Assembly (NCBI GenBank): GCA_017303935.1
Contig: JAFLBD010000001.1
Location: forward strand, 248,001 to 312,000
Length of the DNA: 64,000 nucleotides
Source: Armatimonadota bacterium
GTDB taxonomy: Bacteria; Armatimonadota; Fimbriimonadia; Fimbriimonadales; Fimbriimonadaceae
Direction of reading: 5' to 3'
Under the pieces are notes generated by a model, which was not told the origin of the DNA, made no database searches, and saw only the letters and a list, made by a program, of their open reading frames with translations. Shown here one piece after another: positions 16,682 to 25,594 of this stretch (position 1 is its first letter; each line of letters begins with the position of its first letter). The position numbers and the translations under genes are program-made.

Positions 16682-17170
16682 ATGAAAATACGTGTACTGT
16701 TCGTTTGTCTTGGCAACATCTGCCGTAGCCCTTTGGCCGAAGCCGTTCTCAAGAAAATGGTGGCTGAGCATGGGCTCGAAGACCAAATCCATGTCGATTC
16801 GGCCGGTACAGGCAGTTGGCATAGCGGAGAACTTCCTGATCGCCGTGCGCGAGAAACTGCCGCAATTCATGCCGCGCCGATCAACCATCGCGCTCGGCAA
16901 ATTTCTTCTCGCGACTTCCAAGACTTTGATTACATCATCGGAATGGACCGATCAAACGTCCAAAATATTCGGAATTGGCCTGGTGCGATTCCAGAGAAAA
17001 TCAGCCTGATGATGGATTGGAGCGAACACCACAAAGGGATGGAAGTCCCGGATCCATATTACGGCGAAATGGATGGATTTGAACAGGTTTACAATTTGCT
17101 CGTAGAATCTAACAGTGGTCTTTTGAATCATCTAAAGAATGAGCTCAAAGTCGCCGCGCCCAGTGCCTAA
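16682..17170 (+). CDS. Low-molecular-weight protein tyrosine phosphatase
   Basis: The 162-residue protein starts with the P-loop VCLGNICRSPLAEA (Cys9 nucleophile, Arg15) and ends with the general-acid motif VPDPYYGEMDGFEQVY, the signature pair of this family. These enzymes dephosphorylate bacterial tyrosine kinases controlling exopolysaccharide, or protein arginine phosphate. The nadA ATG follows the stop codon with no gap, so the two are translated together. Substrate is unknown; no tyrosine kinase is adjacent. Confidence 0.92.
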   Translation: MKIRVLFVCLGNICRSPLAEAVLKKMVAEHGLEDQIHVDSAGTGSWHSGELPDRRARETAAIHAAPINHRARQISSRDFQDFDYIIGMDRSNVQNIRNWPGAIPEKISLMMDWSEHHKGMEVPDPYYGEMDGFEQVYNLLVESNSGLLNHLKNELKVAAPSA

Positions 17171-18271
17171 ATGAAACCGATCCAGCAACCGTTGCCCAAG
17201 CAGTATTCGGAGTTGTCACCCGAAGAATGCGCGAGTCGGATTGACCGCGCAAAGCAGAAACTCGGGCGCGATCTGGTGATTCTTGGGCACCACTACCAAC
17301 GGGATGAGATCATCGCCCATGCGGATTTCCGAGGTGATAGCTACAAGCTCGCCAAGGACGCGGGCAGTCATCCTGACGCGAAGTACATCGTTTTTTGCGG
17401 CGTCCATTTTATGGCCGAGAGCGCAGACATTTTGACCGCAGATCACCAAATCGTGATCTTGCCGAATATGGCTGCGGGTTGCAGCATGGCCGATATGGCC
17501 AATTCATTCCAAGTGAAATCGTGCTGGAAGCAACTTCAATCCATTCGGGCAAAGTTCAAGATTATCCCGATAACTTATATCAATAGTGCGGCGAATCTGA
17601 AGGCATTTGTGGGAGAGAATGGTGGCGCGGTTTGCACGAGCACCAACGCACCAGGCGTGGTGAAATGGGCGCTTGAGCAAGGTGAAAAAGTGTTGTTCTT
17701 CCCCGATCAGCACCTTGGCCGAAATACGGGTGTCAAGCTCGGTTTTGATCCTGAAACTGAGATGGTGGTGTGGGATCCCTTCAAGCCGCTTGGCGGCAAC
17801 ACGCAAGAAGCTTTAGCCGCTGCCAAATTTATCTTGTGGAAAGGGCACTGCTCGGTTCATCAGCGATTCACCGTCGCTCAGATTGAAGAAGCCCGGGCCG
17901 TCAACCCCGGTTGCCGGGTGATCGTTCATCCTGAGTGCCCACTAGATGTTGTCCGCGCCGCTGATGAAAACGGAAGTACCGAGCGGATCATCAGGACGGT
18001 TACCGAGGCTCCATCAGGATCAACCTGGGCTGTTGGTACGGAGATCAATCTGGTCAATCGTCTTGCCAAGGAGATGCCTGACAAGAAGATTTTCTGCCTC
18101 GATCCGCAAATCTGCCCATGCTCGACGATGTACCGAATTCACCCCAGCTTTCTTTGTTGGGCGCTGGAAGAACTCGTCGAAGGCCGCGTGATGAATCACG
18201 TCAAAGTGGATTCTGAAGTGGCCCGGCTGAGCAAAATCGCTCTTGATCGGATGCTCGCCATACCCAATTAA
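17171..18271 (+). CDS. nadA: Quinolinate synthase A
   Basis: This [4Fe-4S] enzyme condenses iminoaspartate with dihydroxyacetone phosphate to quinolinate in NAD biosynthesis. Of 366 residues, LGHHYQRDEI, FCGVHFMAESADIL, MAAGCSMADMA, CTSTNAPGV, HPECPLDVV and CPCSTMYR supply the substrate and cluster-ligand sites typical of NadA. NadB and NadC are not in the window. A 9-bp hairpin (18261-18284) overlaps the stop codon. Confidence 0.95.
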   Translation: MKPIQQPLPKQYSELSPEECASRIDRAKQKLGRDLVILGHHYQRDEIIAHADFRGDSYKLAKDAGSHPDAKYIVFCGVHFMAESADILTADHQIVILPNMAAGCSMADMANSFQVKSCWKQLQSIRAKFKIIPITYINSAANLKAFVGENGGAVCTSTNAPGVVKWALEQGEKVLFFPDQHLGRNTGVKLGFDPETEMVVWDPFKPLGGNTQEALAAAKFILWKGHCSVHQRFTVAQIEEARAVNPGCRVIVHPECPLDVVRAADENGSTERIIRTVTEAPSGSTWAVGTEINLVNRLAKEMPDKKIFCLDPQICPCSTMYRIHPSFLCWALEELVEGRVMNHVKVDSEVARLSKIALDRMLAIPN

Positions 18272-18288
18272 CTCGAATTGGGTACGGT
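18261..18288 (+). promoter_or_regulatory. Hairpin at nadA end and leaderless -10 box of the YbjQ-repeat gene
   Basis: TACCCAATT (18261-18269) and AATTGGGTA (18276-18284) form a perfect 9-bp stem around the nadA stop. TACGGT (18283-18288), starting inside this stem, lies 6 bases before ATG 18295. A terminator/promoter overlap is possible; there is no T-run. Confidence 0.35.
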
Positions 18289-18294
18289 TGATTT

Positions 18295-19455
18295 ATGCCA
18301 ATCAAACGGCCACTCAACACTGCGCTCAGCGGAAACGAAATGTACTGTCTTCACCAGAAGGGGATGGAGGCTGGCGAACTGGTCATCGGAAACAGCGTGT
18401 GGTCGATGGGATTTGGCGGCGCGCTGAGTGCTGGGCTCAAAACACTCGCGGGCGGTGAAGTTCACGAAGTCACACAGATCATTCACGATGGACGCCAGGC
18501 GAGCTTTGATCGTATGTGCGCTTGGACAGACTTGGGTGGCGCGATTGGCATCACTGGCGTAACAAGCGAACTCATTCAGCATGGCGTTGGCATCGAGTTT
18601 CTCAGCGTAGGTTCCTGCGTGCATCGCCCCGGCGTCGACGCCGAACACCTTGAGTTCAGCACGAGTGCTGATGGGCAAGATCTCTTCTGCCAGTTGGATG
18701 CAGGCTACCATCCGCGTCATTTCGCCTTTGGAAATGTCGCTTATTCGATCGGAATCGGAGGTGGGATTCGGGGTGCATTCCGAAGTTTTGCGCGTGGAGA
18801 AGTGCACGAATACAGCGAAATCTTTAATAAAACTCGCCACTTAGCACTGGAGCGGATAAAAAACGATGCAAAGAGGTACGGGGCAAACTGCGTACTCGGC
18901 ATTAACACATCGATCGTGCCGTTCGGCGGAATGCAAGAGATGCTGATGATTGGCACCGCGTCCACTCACGATCTTTACGGTCAGCACACCTTTGACGATC
19001 CGGTGACGAGTGACCTGACTTGCCAAGAGATGTGGAACCTCGCTCAACTCGGATACATGCCCCGCGAACTTGTTTTGGGCGTAAGCGTTTATTCCCTCGG
19101 CATCGTGGGCGGATTTTCTGCGTTCTTCAAGTCGTTTTCTCGCGGTGAAATCAACGAGCTGACTTCGCTTGTGTACGAAGCGCGGGAGAACGCACTCCAT
19201 CACATCAATGTGGACGCCGAGCGAGTGGGCGCGGACGATGTAGTTGGTATCAAAACCTATGTTTACGAGTTGGGTGGCGGCATGATCGAGTTTATGGCGA
19301 TTGGCACCGCGATTCAGAAAGTCGATGGCATCAAGACTCAGTCGGCACAGCTTCCACCACAGGCGGTGATGCACGATAAGGACACGTTCTTCAACGCTGC
19401 CGAAAAGAGCAAGGCAAGAAACCTGAACGACCGCGACTTTTCGCCGACGCCTTAA
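18295..19455 (+). CDS. Triple YbjQ/UPF0145-like repeat protein
   Basis: This 386-residue soluble protein consists of three consecutive ~110-residue units, each with the same pattern: gly-rich strand (GNSVWSMGFGG, GNVAYSIGIGG, GVSVYSLGIVG), a FK/RSFxxGExxE element (LAGGEVHEVTQ, ARGEVHEYSE, SRGEINELTS), an A/R-rich helix and a final strand ending in IGTA. This matches the YbjQ/UPF0145 family (PF01906), normally a single ~105-residue domain that forms homopentamers. The function of that family is unknown. Repeats two and three are closest; repeat one lacks the MQEMLMIGTA ending form. The stop is shared with a convergent membrane protein gene. Confidence 0.75.
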   Translation: MPIKRPLNTALSGNEMYCLHQKGMEAGELVIGNSVWSMGFGGALSAGLKTLAGGEVHEVTQIIHDGRQASFDRMCAWTDLGGAIGITGVTSELIQHGVGIEFLSVGSCVHRPGVDAEHLEFSTSADGQDLFCQLDAGYHPRHFAFGNVAYSIGIGGGIRGAFRSFARGEVHEYSEIFNKTRHLALERIKNDAKRYGANCVLGINTSIVPFGGMQEMLMIGTASTHDLYGQHTFDDPVTSDLTCQEMWNLAQLGYMPRELVLGVSVYSLGIVGGFSAFFKSFSRGEINELTSLVYEARENALHHINVDAERVGADDVVGIKTYVYELGGGMIEFMAIGTAIQKVDGIKTQSAQLPPQAVMHDKDTFFNAAEKSKARNLNDRDFSPTP

Positions 19456-19907
19456 TCCGAGGATCGGCGGCGAGCCTTTGGCCAGGTTTGGACGGCGGCG
19501 ATTGTTGCCAATCCGGCAATGCTCAATGGCGGCAGATAGGGCGCCTCGCCTCGCTCCTCTTCATGTTCATCGTCATCGTCGGAGTGGGCAGGAGCGACAT
19601 TCAAACCAAACGGTTTGAGCAAACTCAGCGCTTTCGTTGGCTGGTTTTCGGTGTGCCGCATAAAGCCAATCACGCCGACAGCGATCCCGGCAATAAAGAC
19701 CACCGTTGCGACTGAGCGCACCGTCCGGTTAGTGGAGATGCCCGCCAAGGCAGCAATGGCGGCGACCAATCCGTAAACCATCGGTATGTAGGCCGCTGAG
19801 TCCCGGCGCATCACGAATTGGTGCATCGTCCGAACTTCAACGACAAGCATGATGAAGCTGAATGCAAGGAGCAACATCGTGATGACGTATTTGGTTCGAT
19901 CGTTCAT
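19452..19907 (-). CDS. Small four-helix membrane protein, unknown
   Basis: I do not recognise a family for this 151-residue protein. Three hydrophobic segments are clear near the N-terminus (residues 7-25, 40-57, 64-83), followed by a soluble stretch with a run of acidic residues and His (SDDDDEHEEE, about 108-117) and a last hydrophobic segment PLSIAGLATIAAV. The acidic patch could bind metal, but this is speculation; feoB follows on the same strand. The stop codon is shared (TTAA, 19452-19455) with the convergent YbjQ-repeat gene. Confidence 0.6.
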   Translation of the reverse strand: MNDRTKYVITMLLLAFSFIMLVVEVRTMHQFVMRRDSAAYIPMVYGLVAAIAALAGISTNRTVRSVATVVFIAGIAVGVIGFMRHTENQPTKALSLLKPFGLNVAPAHSDDDDEHEEERGEAPYLPPLSIAGLATIAAVQTWPKARRRSSD

Positions 19908-19947
19908 AGCAATACAAGGTACGTGCGGCGACCGGATTCGACTGCAG

Positions 19948-21906
19948 CTACTTTGAAAATAGATTGATTGTTTGGTTGACGAGGACGGCCATCAAGTAGG
20001 CGAGCGTGGTCATGTAGACGAAGGTGAAAATTGGCCATTCCCAGGTGTTCGTCTCACGTTTGATCGTGGCCAGAGTCGCGCCGCATTGACTGCATAGCGC
20101 AAAGAAAACCATGAGCGCAAACGTCGCGCCGGTGGTCAAGAGCGGGCGGCCGTCTGGCCATGTCGCTTCACGCATCGCGCCGCGCAAGTGGTTTGATTCT
20201 TCATCTTGGTCGCTGCCCAAGTCAAAGATGATTCCAAGCGAGCTGACGAGAACTTCTCTTGCGGGGAATGCGGCCAATATCGCGGTGCTGATTCTCCAAT
20301 CGAATCCTGCCGGGGCGAACGCGGGTTCAATCGCGCGCCCAATATTGCCGAGGATTGAGTTCTCGAGCCGCTTCCCATCGACGTAATTCTCTTCGGAGAT
20401 GACTTCCTTTTGTGCTGTGGACAGGCTAGTGCGGTACTCGGTCAAATAGCGAGCATCGGCTTCGGCGCTACGGGGGAAGTAGAGGAGCCCCCAAATGATC
20501 ACCGACATGACGATGATGACCGTACCGGCGGTTTGAAGGAACACCTTTCCGCGTCCGACCATCGCGTTGAAAACATCGCGCCATTTGGGCATTTGGTACG
20601 GCGGAAGTTCCATTGAGAATGGGAGCTTGTTTGCCCGGAGCACCTTCCGATTGAGGAGAATGATGATCGGAATCGACATGATGACGCCGACTGAGTGCAT
20701 CGCGAACAGCGTTAATCCCGCAACGACCGGACCATACTTCGGTTCGATAATCGCGCCAATCAGCAGGACATAGACTGGCAGGCGCGCAGAGCATGACATC
20801 AACGGCGCAATGAGAATCGTTAGAAGTCGCGATCGGGAATCCGGCATGATTCGCGCCGCCATGATGCCTGGAATCGCGCAGGCAAACGACGACAACAAGG
20901 GGATAAACGCCTTGCCGTTAAGCCCACACCAGCTCAGCAACTTGTCCATCAGGAAACTCGCGCGGGCGAGATATCCAGATCCTTCTAGCACCGAAATCAG
21001 CCCAAATAGGATCAAGATTTGAGGCAAGAATACGGCAACCCCGCCCACACCAGCAAGAATTCCGTCGACGATCAGCGATTGCAACCACGGTATGGGTGCA
21101 AGCATTGCGCTCAACTTGTTTCCAACAAAGTCGAACACGTTTTCGATCACTTCCATGAGTGGTTTCGCTAGTGTGTAAACCGACTGGAAGAGCGCATACA
21201 TGACAAACAGAAAGAAAACGAGACCAAAAAATCGGTGGGTGAGGAGTTTGTCGATTTTGTCGGTGCGCGACTTCTTTCTGGCGGCTGGATCTTGCTTTAC
21301 CGAGGCGTGGAATACGCTTTCGGCCCATCGATAGCGATCTTTGATGTCGCTGAATTCGATGGCGGGAGGTGTTTGTCCAGACTCGAGAACCTGCTGGATC
21401 GCCATTTTGAGCCTGGCGATTCCTGTTCGCTTATGCGCGACAACAGCGACAACCGGGACGCCGAGCATCTCTTCAAGCTTAGCCAAGTCGACCGACATGC
21501 CTCGGCCGCCAAGAAGATCGGTCATCGTGAGGACCACGATGATCGGGGTTTGGAGCTGGATGACCTGTGAGAAGAAGAAAAGGTTGCGCTCCAGATTCAC
21601 CGCATCGATGGCGACAACCATGATATCGGCTGGGCGCTCACTATCGCTGGTGCCTCGAATCGCCTCTGCGGCGATCTCCTCATCTTTTGAGAGAGCGTTC
21701 AGGGTGTACAGACCCGGAATATCGACAATTTCACACTCGATATCGCCTGCTTGAAAGGTCCCGGAGTGCTTTTCGACCGTGACACCGGCGTAGTTGCCGA
21801 CCTTCGCGTTCATCCCGGTCAGGGCGTTAAATACAGAAGTTTTCCCTGCGTTTGGGTTGCCAATAAGGCCGATCAGCGCCGACTTGCGCCAAACCGAGTT
21901 TGGCAT
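19948..21906 (-). CDS. feoB: Ferrous iron transporter FeoB
   Basis: FeoB imports Fe2+ through the inner membrane and carries an N-terminal GTPase. G1 is GNPNAGKTS (residues 16-24), G3 DIPGLY and the switch region GNYAGVTVEKHSG are visible; the membrane part contains the Gate motifs with LSSFACAIPGIMAAR and, in the second half, FPAREVLVSSLGIIF. At 652 residues it is on the short side for FeoB but complete. It lies 4 bases after feoA on the same strand, the standard feoAB operon. Confidence 0.95.
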   Translation of the reverse strand: MPNSVWRKSALIGLIGNPNAGKTSVFNALTGMNAKVGNYAGVTVEKHSGTFQAGDIECEIVDIPGLYTLNALSKDEEIAAEAIRGTSDSERPADIMVVAIDAVNLERNLFFFSQVIQLQTPIIVVLTMTDLLGGRGMSVDLAKLEEMLGVPVVAVVAHKRTGIARLKMAIQQVLESGQTPPAIEFSDIKDRYRWAESVFHASVKQDPAARKKSRTDKIDKLLTHRFFGLVFFLFVMYALFQSVYTLAKPLMEVIENVFDFVGNKLSAMLAPIPWLQSLIVDGILAGVGGVAVFLPQILILFGLISVLEGSGYLARASFLMDKLLSWCGLNGKAFIPLLSSFACAIPGIMAARIMPDSRSRLLTILIAPLMSCSARLPVYVLLIGAIIEPKYGPVVAGLTLFAMHSVGVIMSIPIIILLNRKVLRANKLPFSMELPPYQMPKWRDVFNAMVGRGKVFLQTAGTVIIVMSVIIWGLLYFPRSAEADARYLTEYRTSLSTAQKEVISEENYVDGKRLENSILGNIGRAIEPAFAPAGFDWRISTAILAAFPAREVLVSSLGIIFDLGSDQDEESNHLRGAMREATWPDGRPLLTTGATFALMVFFALCSQCGATLATIKRETNTWEWPIFTFVYMTTLAYLMAVLVNQTINLFSK

Positions 21907-21910
21907 TTGA

Positions 21911-22150
21911 CTAGTCTTCGACCTCTACTTCGACATTTTCGAGTTCGCTCTTTCGCAAGCAGAGGCGACATCGCCTGAATTCGACTTCGATCGGATCGCC
22001 CAAAGGTGCCTTTTTCACCACCGAAATCTCTGTTCCAGGGCACATGCCCATTTCCTGAAGCCGGAGCGCACACTCGTCTTCGCAGAGGTACCGCACGACC
22101 TTTGCCTTTGTGCCAGGACTAACTTTGGACAGGTTCTTCTTGTCGCTCAT
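21911..22150 (-). CDS. feoA: FeoA domain protein
   Basis: This 79-residue SH3-like protein supports FeoB iron import. KAKVVRYLCEDECALRLQEMGMCPGTEISVVKKAPLGDPIEV follows the FeoA core with the conserved L-x-x-M-G-x-x-P-G-x-x-I/V pattern. It is divergently arranged with the OYE gene, whose start is within ~85 bases. No Fur box could be recognised with confidence in this short gap. Confidence 0.92.
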   Translation of the reverse strand: MSDKKNLSKVSPGTKAKVVRYLCEDECALRLQEMGMCPGTEISVVKKAPLGDPIEVEFRRCRLCLRKSELENVEVEVED

Positions 22151-22236
22151 TTCAGTGAGAAACTCTAGGTTAAAGGTACCTTATGACTAGGTTCACTACG
22201 AGCGAAAAAACGGAATTCCCGCGTAGAAATTTGAAA

Positions 22237-23334
22237 ATGTTGAATGAAAAGTATAGATTGAGGAATTTCGAGCTAAAGAACCGGTTCGCCCTTGCTCCGA
22301 TGACCACTTATTCAAGCTCGGAAGAGGGCTACATCACCGACGAGGAGCTGCAATTCATTGAATCGAGGGCCAGAGATGGCTACGGCATGATCCTTTCCGC
22401 CGCAAATTATGTGCACCCGTGGGGGAAGGCGTTTACGGGTCAATGGAGGGGGGATATTGATGAGGCGATCGAGAGGAACTTTGTTCCGTTCGCCCAGATC
22501 TGCAAGAGATACGGAGCAGCCTCTGTTCTCCAGATTCATCATGGCGGCCGGATGGGCAAAGCGGCGTTATCCGGAAGGTTGCTCTCAGCATCCGCAATAC
22601 CTGCGCTTCGCCCGGGAGCCGAGACTCCAGAAGAGATGACTCGTGAGGAAATCCTGGAAACGGCGGCTTCGTTTGGCGCAGCAACAAGGCGTGCACGACT
22701 CGCCGGTTTCGATGGAATCGAGATTCATGGGGCGAATACTTACCTGCTCCAGCAATTCGTCAGTCCCCATTCGAATCGGCGCGAGGATGAGTACGGAAAG
22801 GACAAGTTCCTGTTCGCCAAACAAGTCATCAAAGAAGTTCTTGCGGAGCGCGGCGAGATGTTTGTGGGCTATCGATTGTCTCCGGAGGAGATCGAAACGC
22901 CTGGTATTCGAATCGAGCAGACTTTGCGCTTCGTTGAAGAATTGTGCAATTTTGATATTGATTACTTACACTTATCTACTCGAGATTTTCGGATGAAATC
23001 TGCAATGGATGGCACCGATGAACCGATTGTCCAAACGGTTTTACGGCAGATTGATGGGCGGAAACCACTGATGATCGTTGGCGGCATTCGTACAAAGTCC
23101 GATTTGGACGAAGCGGCGCGCACTGGCGCCGAGTTTGTCGCAATTGGACGGAGCGCACTTACCGATCCGAATTGGCTCAATAAGATCAATGCAGGCGAGG
23201 AGCCAATACACAAACTCCCGCGAAAGGATATCCACGAGCGAACGCTGATTCCAAACAAACTCGTCGAAAAATTGATTGGAATCCCAGATTGGGTGGAAAG
23301 GGAAGAAGCCGATTCTGCCGAAATAGAAGATTAG
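22237..23334 (+). CDS. NADH:flavin oxidoreductase, Old Yellow Enzyme family
   Basis: The FMN-dependent TIM-barrel enzyme probably reduces activated alkenes or similar electrophiles. Signature pieces are LKNRFALAPMTTYSS near the N-terminus, LQIHHGGRMG, FDGIEIHGANTYLLQQF (active-site His-Asn), SNRREDEYG and the C-terminal phosphate site VGGIRT...GRSALTDPNW. Homology to the family's N-terminus favours ATG 22237; an earlier ATG at 22183 would add 18 residues. The physiological substrate is unknown. A redoxin-cytochrome gene begins at its stop codon (TAGTG). Confidence 0.88.
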   Translation: MLNEKYRLRNFELKNRFALAPMTTYSSSEEGYITDEELQFIESRARDGYGMILSAANYVHPWGKAFTGQWRGDIDEAIERNFVPFAQICKRYGAASVLQIHHGGRMGKAALSGRLLSASAIPALRPGAETPEEMTREEILETAASFGAATRRARLAGFDGIEIHGANTYLLQQFVSPHSNRREDEYGKDKFLFAKQVIKEVLAERGEMFVGYRLSPEEIETPGIRIEQTLRFVEELCNFDIDYLHLSTRDFRMKSAMDGTDEPIVQTVLRQIDGRKPLMIVGGIRTKSDLDEAARTGAEFVAIGRSALTDPNWLNKINAGEEPIHKLPRKDIHERTLIPNKLVEKLIGIPDWVEREEADSAEIED

Positions 23335-24869
23335 TGATCACCGGAATGTTGCGATGGATTGGGATTGCGGTGCTGTTCGTTTGGATGGCGATCATTCCAA
23401 TCCGCGCACAGACCACTCCGAAACCAAAAGTGCTCTTGTTCTGGAGTGTGGAATGCCCGGTCGCAGAATCCTATACGCACAAGATCAACCAGATCACTCA
23501 GATTTACTCGGCAAAAGGGGTCGCTTTCGAAGCGATCTTTAGCCAAGACGGTGAGACCGCCAGAGTTGTGGAGTCGGTCCTTAGGAAGCGCGGGCATTCT
23601 TGGAATTGGCGCATCGACCCTAAGGCGAAAGAAGCCTATCAATATGGAGTCATTCGAGTGCCGACAGCCGTTGTTTTGAGCCCGAACGGCGAGCTAATTT
23701 ACTTCGGCGCGATCGACGATGCTCCCACACAAACCACATCCAGCACTAACTATTTGACCGATGCGCTTGATTCTGCGCTGGCTGGAATGCCTGTCACAAT
23801 TACCAGGACAAAATCGAACGGGTGCTTGATTTCTTTGCCGGATGTCAAGGAAACGCTCGAAGGGATGAATTACGCGCGAGATGTCGAGCCAATTCTGGCT
23901 CAACATTGCCTTCCTTGCCACCAGCCAAACGGGGTTTCTCCGATCCGGCTAGACCGCTATGAAGATGTTCGTCGCTGGGCACCGATGATCCGCGACACGA
24001 TGGCGACCGGGAAGATGCCCCCATATCTTCGGACTGATATGGTGGGAGTGGTGAACCGCCCTCACGTGATTCCAATTGAAGAAGTCGAAATCATCAGACA
24101 ATGGGTATTACAGGGCCGGGCAAGCGGATTTGGCGAACCCAGTTTTCGGGGAAGAAAGGCGCCAATCGCGCCGCGGTCCGCAGTCCAACTTGGAAAGGTT
24201 GTCGTACCCAGCGGCGGAGTGATCTATCGAACAGAACAGAAGTTCGTCGCTCCTGTTGGTAGCTTCCGGGGGGTGCATCTCGATACATTGGTGCCGAGCG
24301 GTTGGCGGATGGCCGATCTGATCAACGAGTCTGGGGAGTGGCTGGCGAGTTGGACCGCCGGGCAGCCCGATCCAGCGAGGGCGTTTCAATTTAAACCGGG
24401 CGAAAAACTGAGTCTGCGATTGACCTATCGGCAGCGTGTCGCAGCCTACACTGATCGACCGACATTGCACTTCTACAAGTCCGAAACCGTTCAGCCGTAC
24501 CTGGAACCAAAGCTGGTGAGCTTGGGGTCCGGCGAAGTCATGGTCACGAATCTTCTTTCTGGCGCCGAACTCAAAGCAACATGGACCATCCAACAGTCGG
24601 GCCAGCTCTATGCGATTCTTCCTTGGTTGAACAGCACTTACATGGACTCTGTATTTTGGTTGCAGACTCCGGGCCGAGAGCCGAGCCGATTGTTTGATAC
24701 CCATCAGATCACTGAGGCGTGGCCAGTGCAGTATCAATTGATGCGGCGCCCCAGAGTCAATCCTGGTGACGTGATCATTTGGACGGCAAGCGTCAAGGCT
24801 GCCGTGCCGAATGAAAAGGCGATTCTAGATCGTCAACCGCCACAGCTTGAGATAGCGATTCGACCTTAG
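23334..24869 (+). CDS. Exported redoxin / cytochrome c / monooxygenase-like fusion
   Basis: The 511-residue protein has an N-terminal signal (LRWIGIAVLFVWMAIIPIRAQ), a thioredoxin-fold region starting FWSVECPVAES (a single Cys, peroxiredoxin-like), a haem c site HCLPCHQ followed by GKMPP (possible axial Met), and a beta-rich C-terminal half. That half aligns in outline with peptidylglycine/ascorbate-dependent copper monooxygenase-like C-termini found after such cytochromes, but expected copper-binding His positions are replaced (ILPWLN, WTASVKA). Function is therefore uncertain; a redox or sensory role is possible. GTG 23334 overlaps the previous stop; ATG 23346 is an alternative. Confidence 0.7.
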   Translation: MITGMLRWIGIAVLFVWMAIIPIRAQTTPKPKVLLFWSVECPVAESYTHKINQITQIYSAKGVAFEAIFSQDGETARVVESVLRKRGHSWNWRIDPKAKEAYQYGVIRVPTAVVLSPNGELIYFGAIDDAPTQTTSSTNYLTDALDSALAGMPVTITRTKSNGCLISLPDVKETLEGMNYARDVEPILAQHCLPCHQPNGVSPIRLDRYEDVRRWAPMIRDTMATGKMPPYLRTDMVGVVNRPHVIPIEEVEIIRQWVLQGRASGFGEPSFRGRKAPIAPRSAVQLGKVVVPSGGVIYRTEQKFVAPVGSFRGVHLDTLVPSGWRMADLINESGEWLASWTAGQPDPARAFQFKPGEKLSLRLTYRQRVAAYTDRPTLHFYKSETVQPYLEPKLVSLGSGEVMVTNLLSGAELKATWTIQQSGQLYAILPWLNSTYMDSVFWLQTPGREPSRLFDTHQITEAWPVQYQLMRRPRVNPGDVIIWTASVKAAVPNEKAILDRQPPQLEIAIRP

Positions 24870-25585
24870 CGCTTGACTTTATATAGGTTCAAGTCGCCTG
24901 GCTCGCCGACTTTTATCGAAAGGCTCCAGTCGCTAACCACGAGCTTTGGGTTTCTCTCGCCGGGCAAGACGATGCTTTCTTGCACCTGATACCTGGCGAG
25001 ATCACCATCACTGGTGATGCTGAGGCTGTATTTGCCAGAGACATCTGCGCGAGGATATTCGCGCCAGTTCCCGACGATGACGCCCGATTGACCAGCAGCA
25101 GGTGCAGTGTCGTTCAGCCAACCGACGGTTGCCAATTGTTCCGCGCGAAACTTCAAATATTCCTTCTTACCGATGAGAATATCGAGCGCCGGGGACCGGT
25201 CGATTAGGCTCGCTGATGCCGCAGTGTAAACCTCTTGGATGATCGACTGAATTCCGTTACGCCATTGCGGTTCATACATTCGCTGGCCTGGTTTCGACAG
25301 GGAATTTGGTGGGACTTCGTAGGTCACCAATTGACCATCAGCGGCAGTAATGTTGACCTTCGGATCGCCGAGCTTTGTCTGCCGAATATAAAGTTTGTCT
25401 GGGCGTTGGAACTGCACATAAGTCTGGATTTCGGACTTGTTCTGCTCGAAGGTCTGGCGAAAGGTGATTGTTCCGTACAGAGCTTTGGCCGAGGAGTAGC
25501 GCGCCAGCATTTTGGAGACCATTGCAGCCGGGGATTGAGCTGGTGCTTGGACCAGAATCTGCGAAGCGAGGATGAGAGAAACCAT
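24866..25585 (-). CDS. LolA-like exported lipoprotein-carrier-fold protein
   Basis: An N-terminal signal-like segment (MVSLILASQILVQAPA) precedes a ~215-residue beta-rich domain with a start typical of LolA/DUF2092 folds: MLARYSSAKALYGTITFRQTF, then YVQFQRPDKLYIRQT, VNITAADGQLVTYEVPP. LolA shuttles lipoproteins to the outer membrane, but many paralogues have unknown cargo; the conserved Arg and Phe of true LolA cannot be verified here. Its TAA shares four bases (TTAG) with the convergent redoxin-cytochrome gene. Confidence 0.65.
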   Translation of the reverse strand: MVSLILASQILVQAPAQSPAAMVSKMLARYSSAKALYGTITFRQTFEQNKSEIQTYVQFQRPDKLYIRQTKLGDPKVNITAADGQLVTYEVPPNSLSKPGQRMYEPQWRNGIQSIIQEVYTAASASLIDRSPALDILIGKKEYLKFRAEQLATVGWLNDTAPAAGQSGVIVGNWREYPRADVSGKYSLSITSDGDLARYQVQESIVLPGERNPKLVVSDWSLSIKVGEPGDLNLYKVKR

Positions 25586-25594
25586 GGTTTTGAC

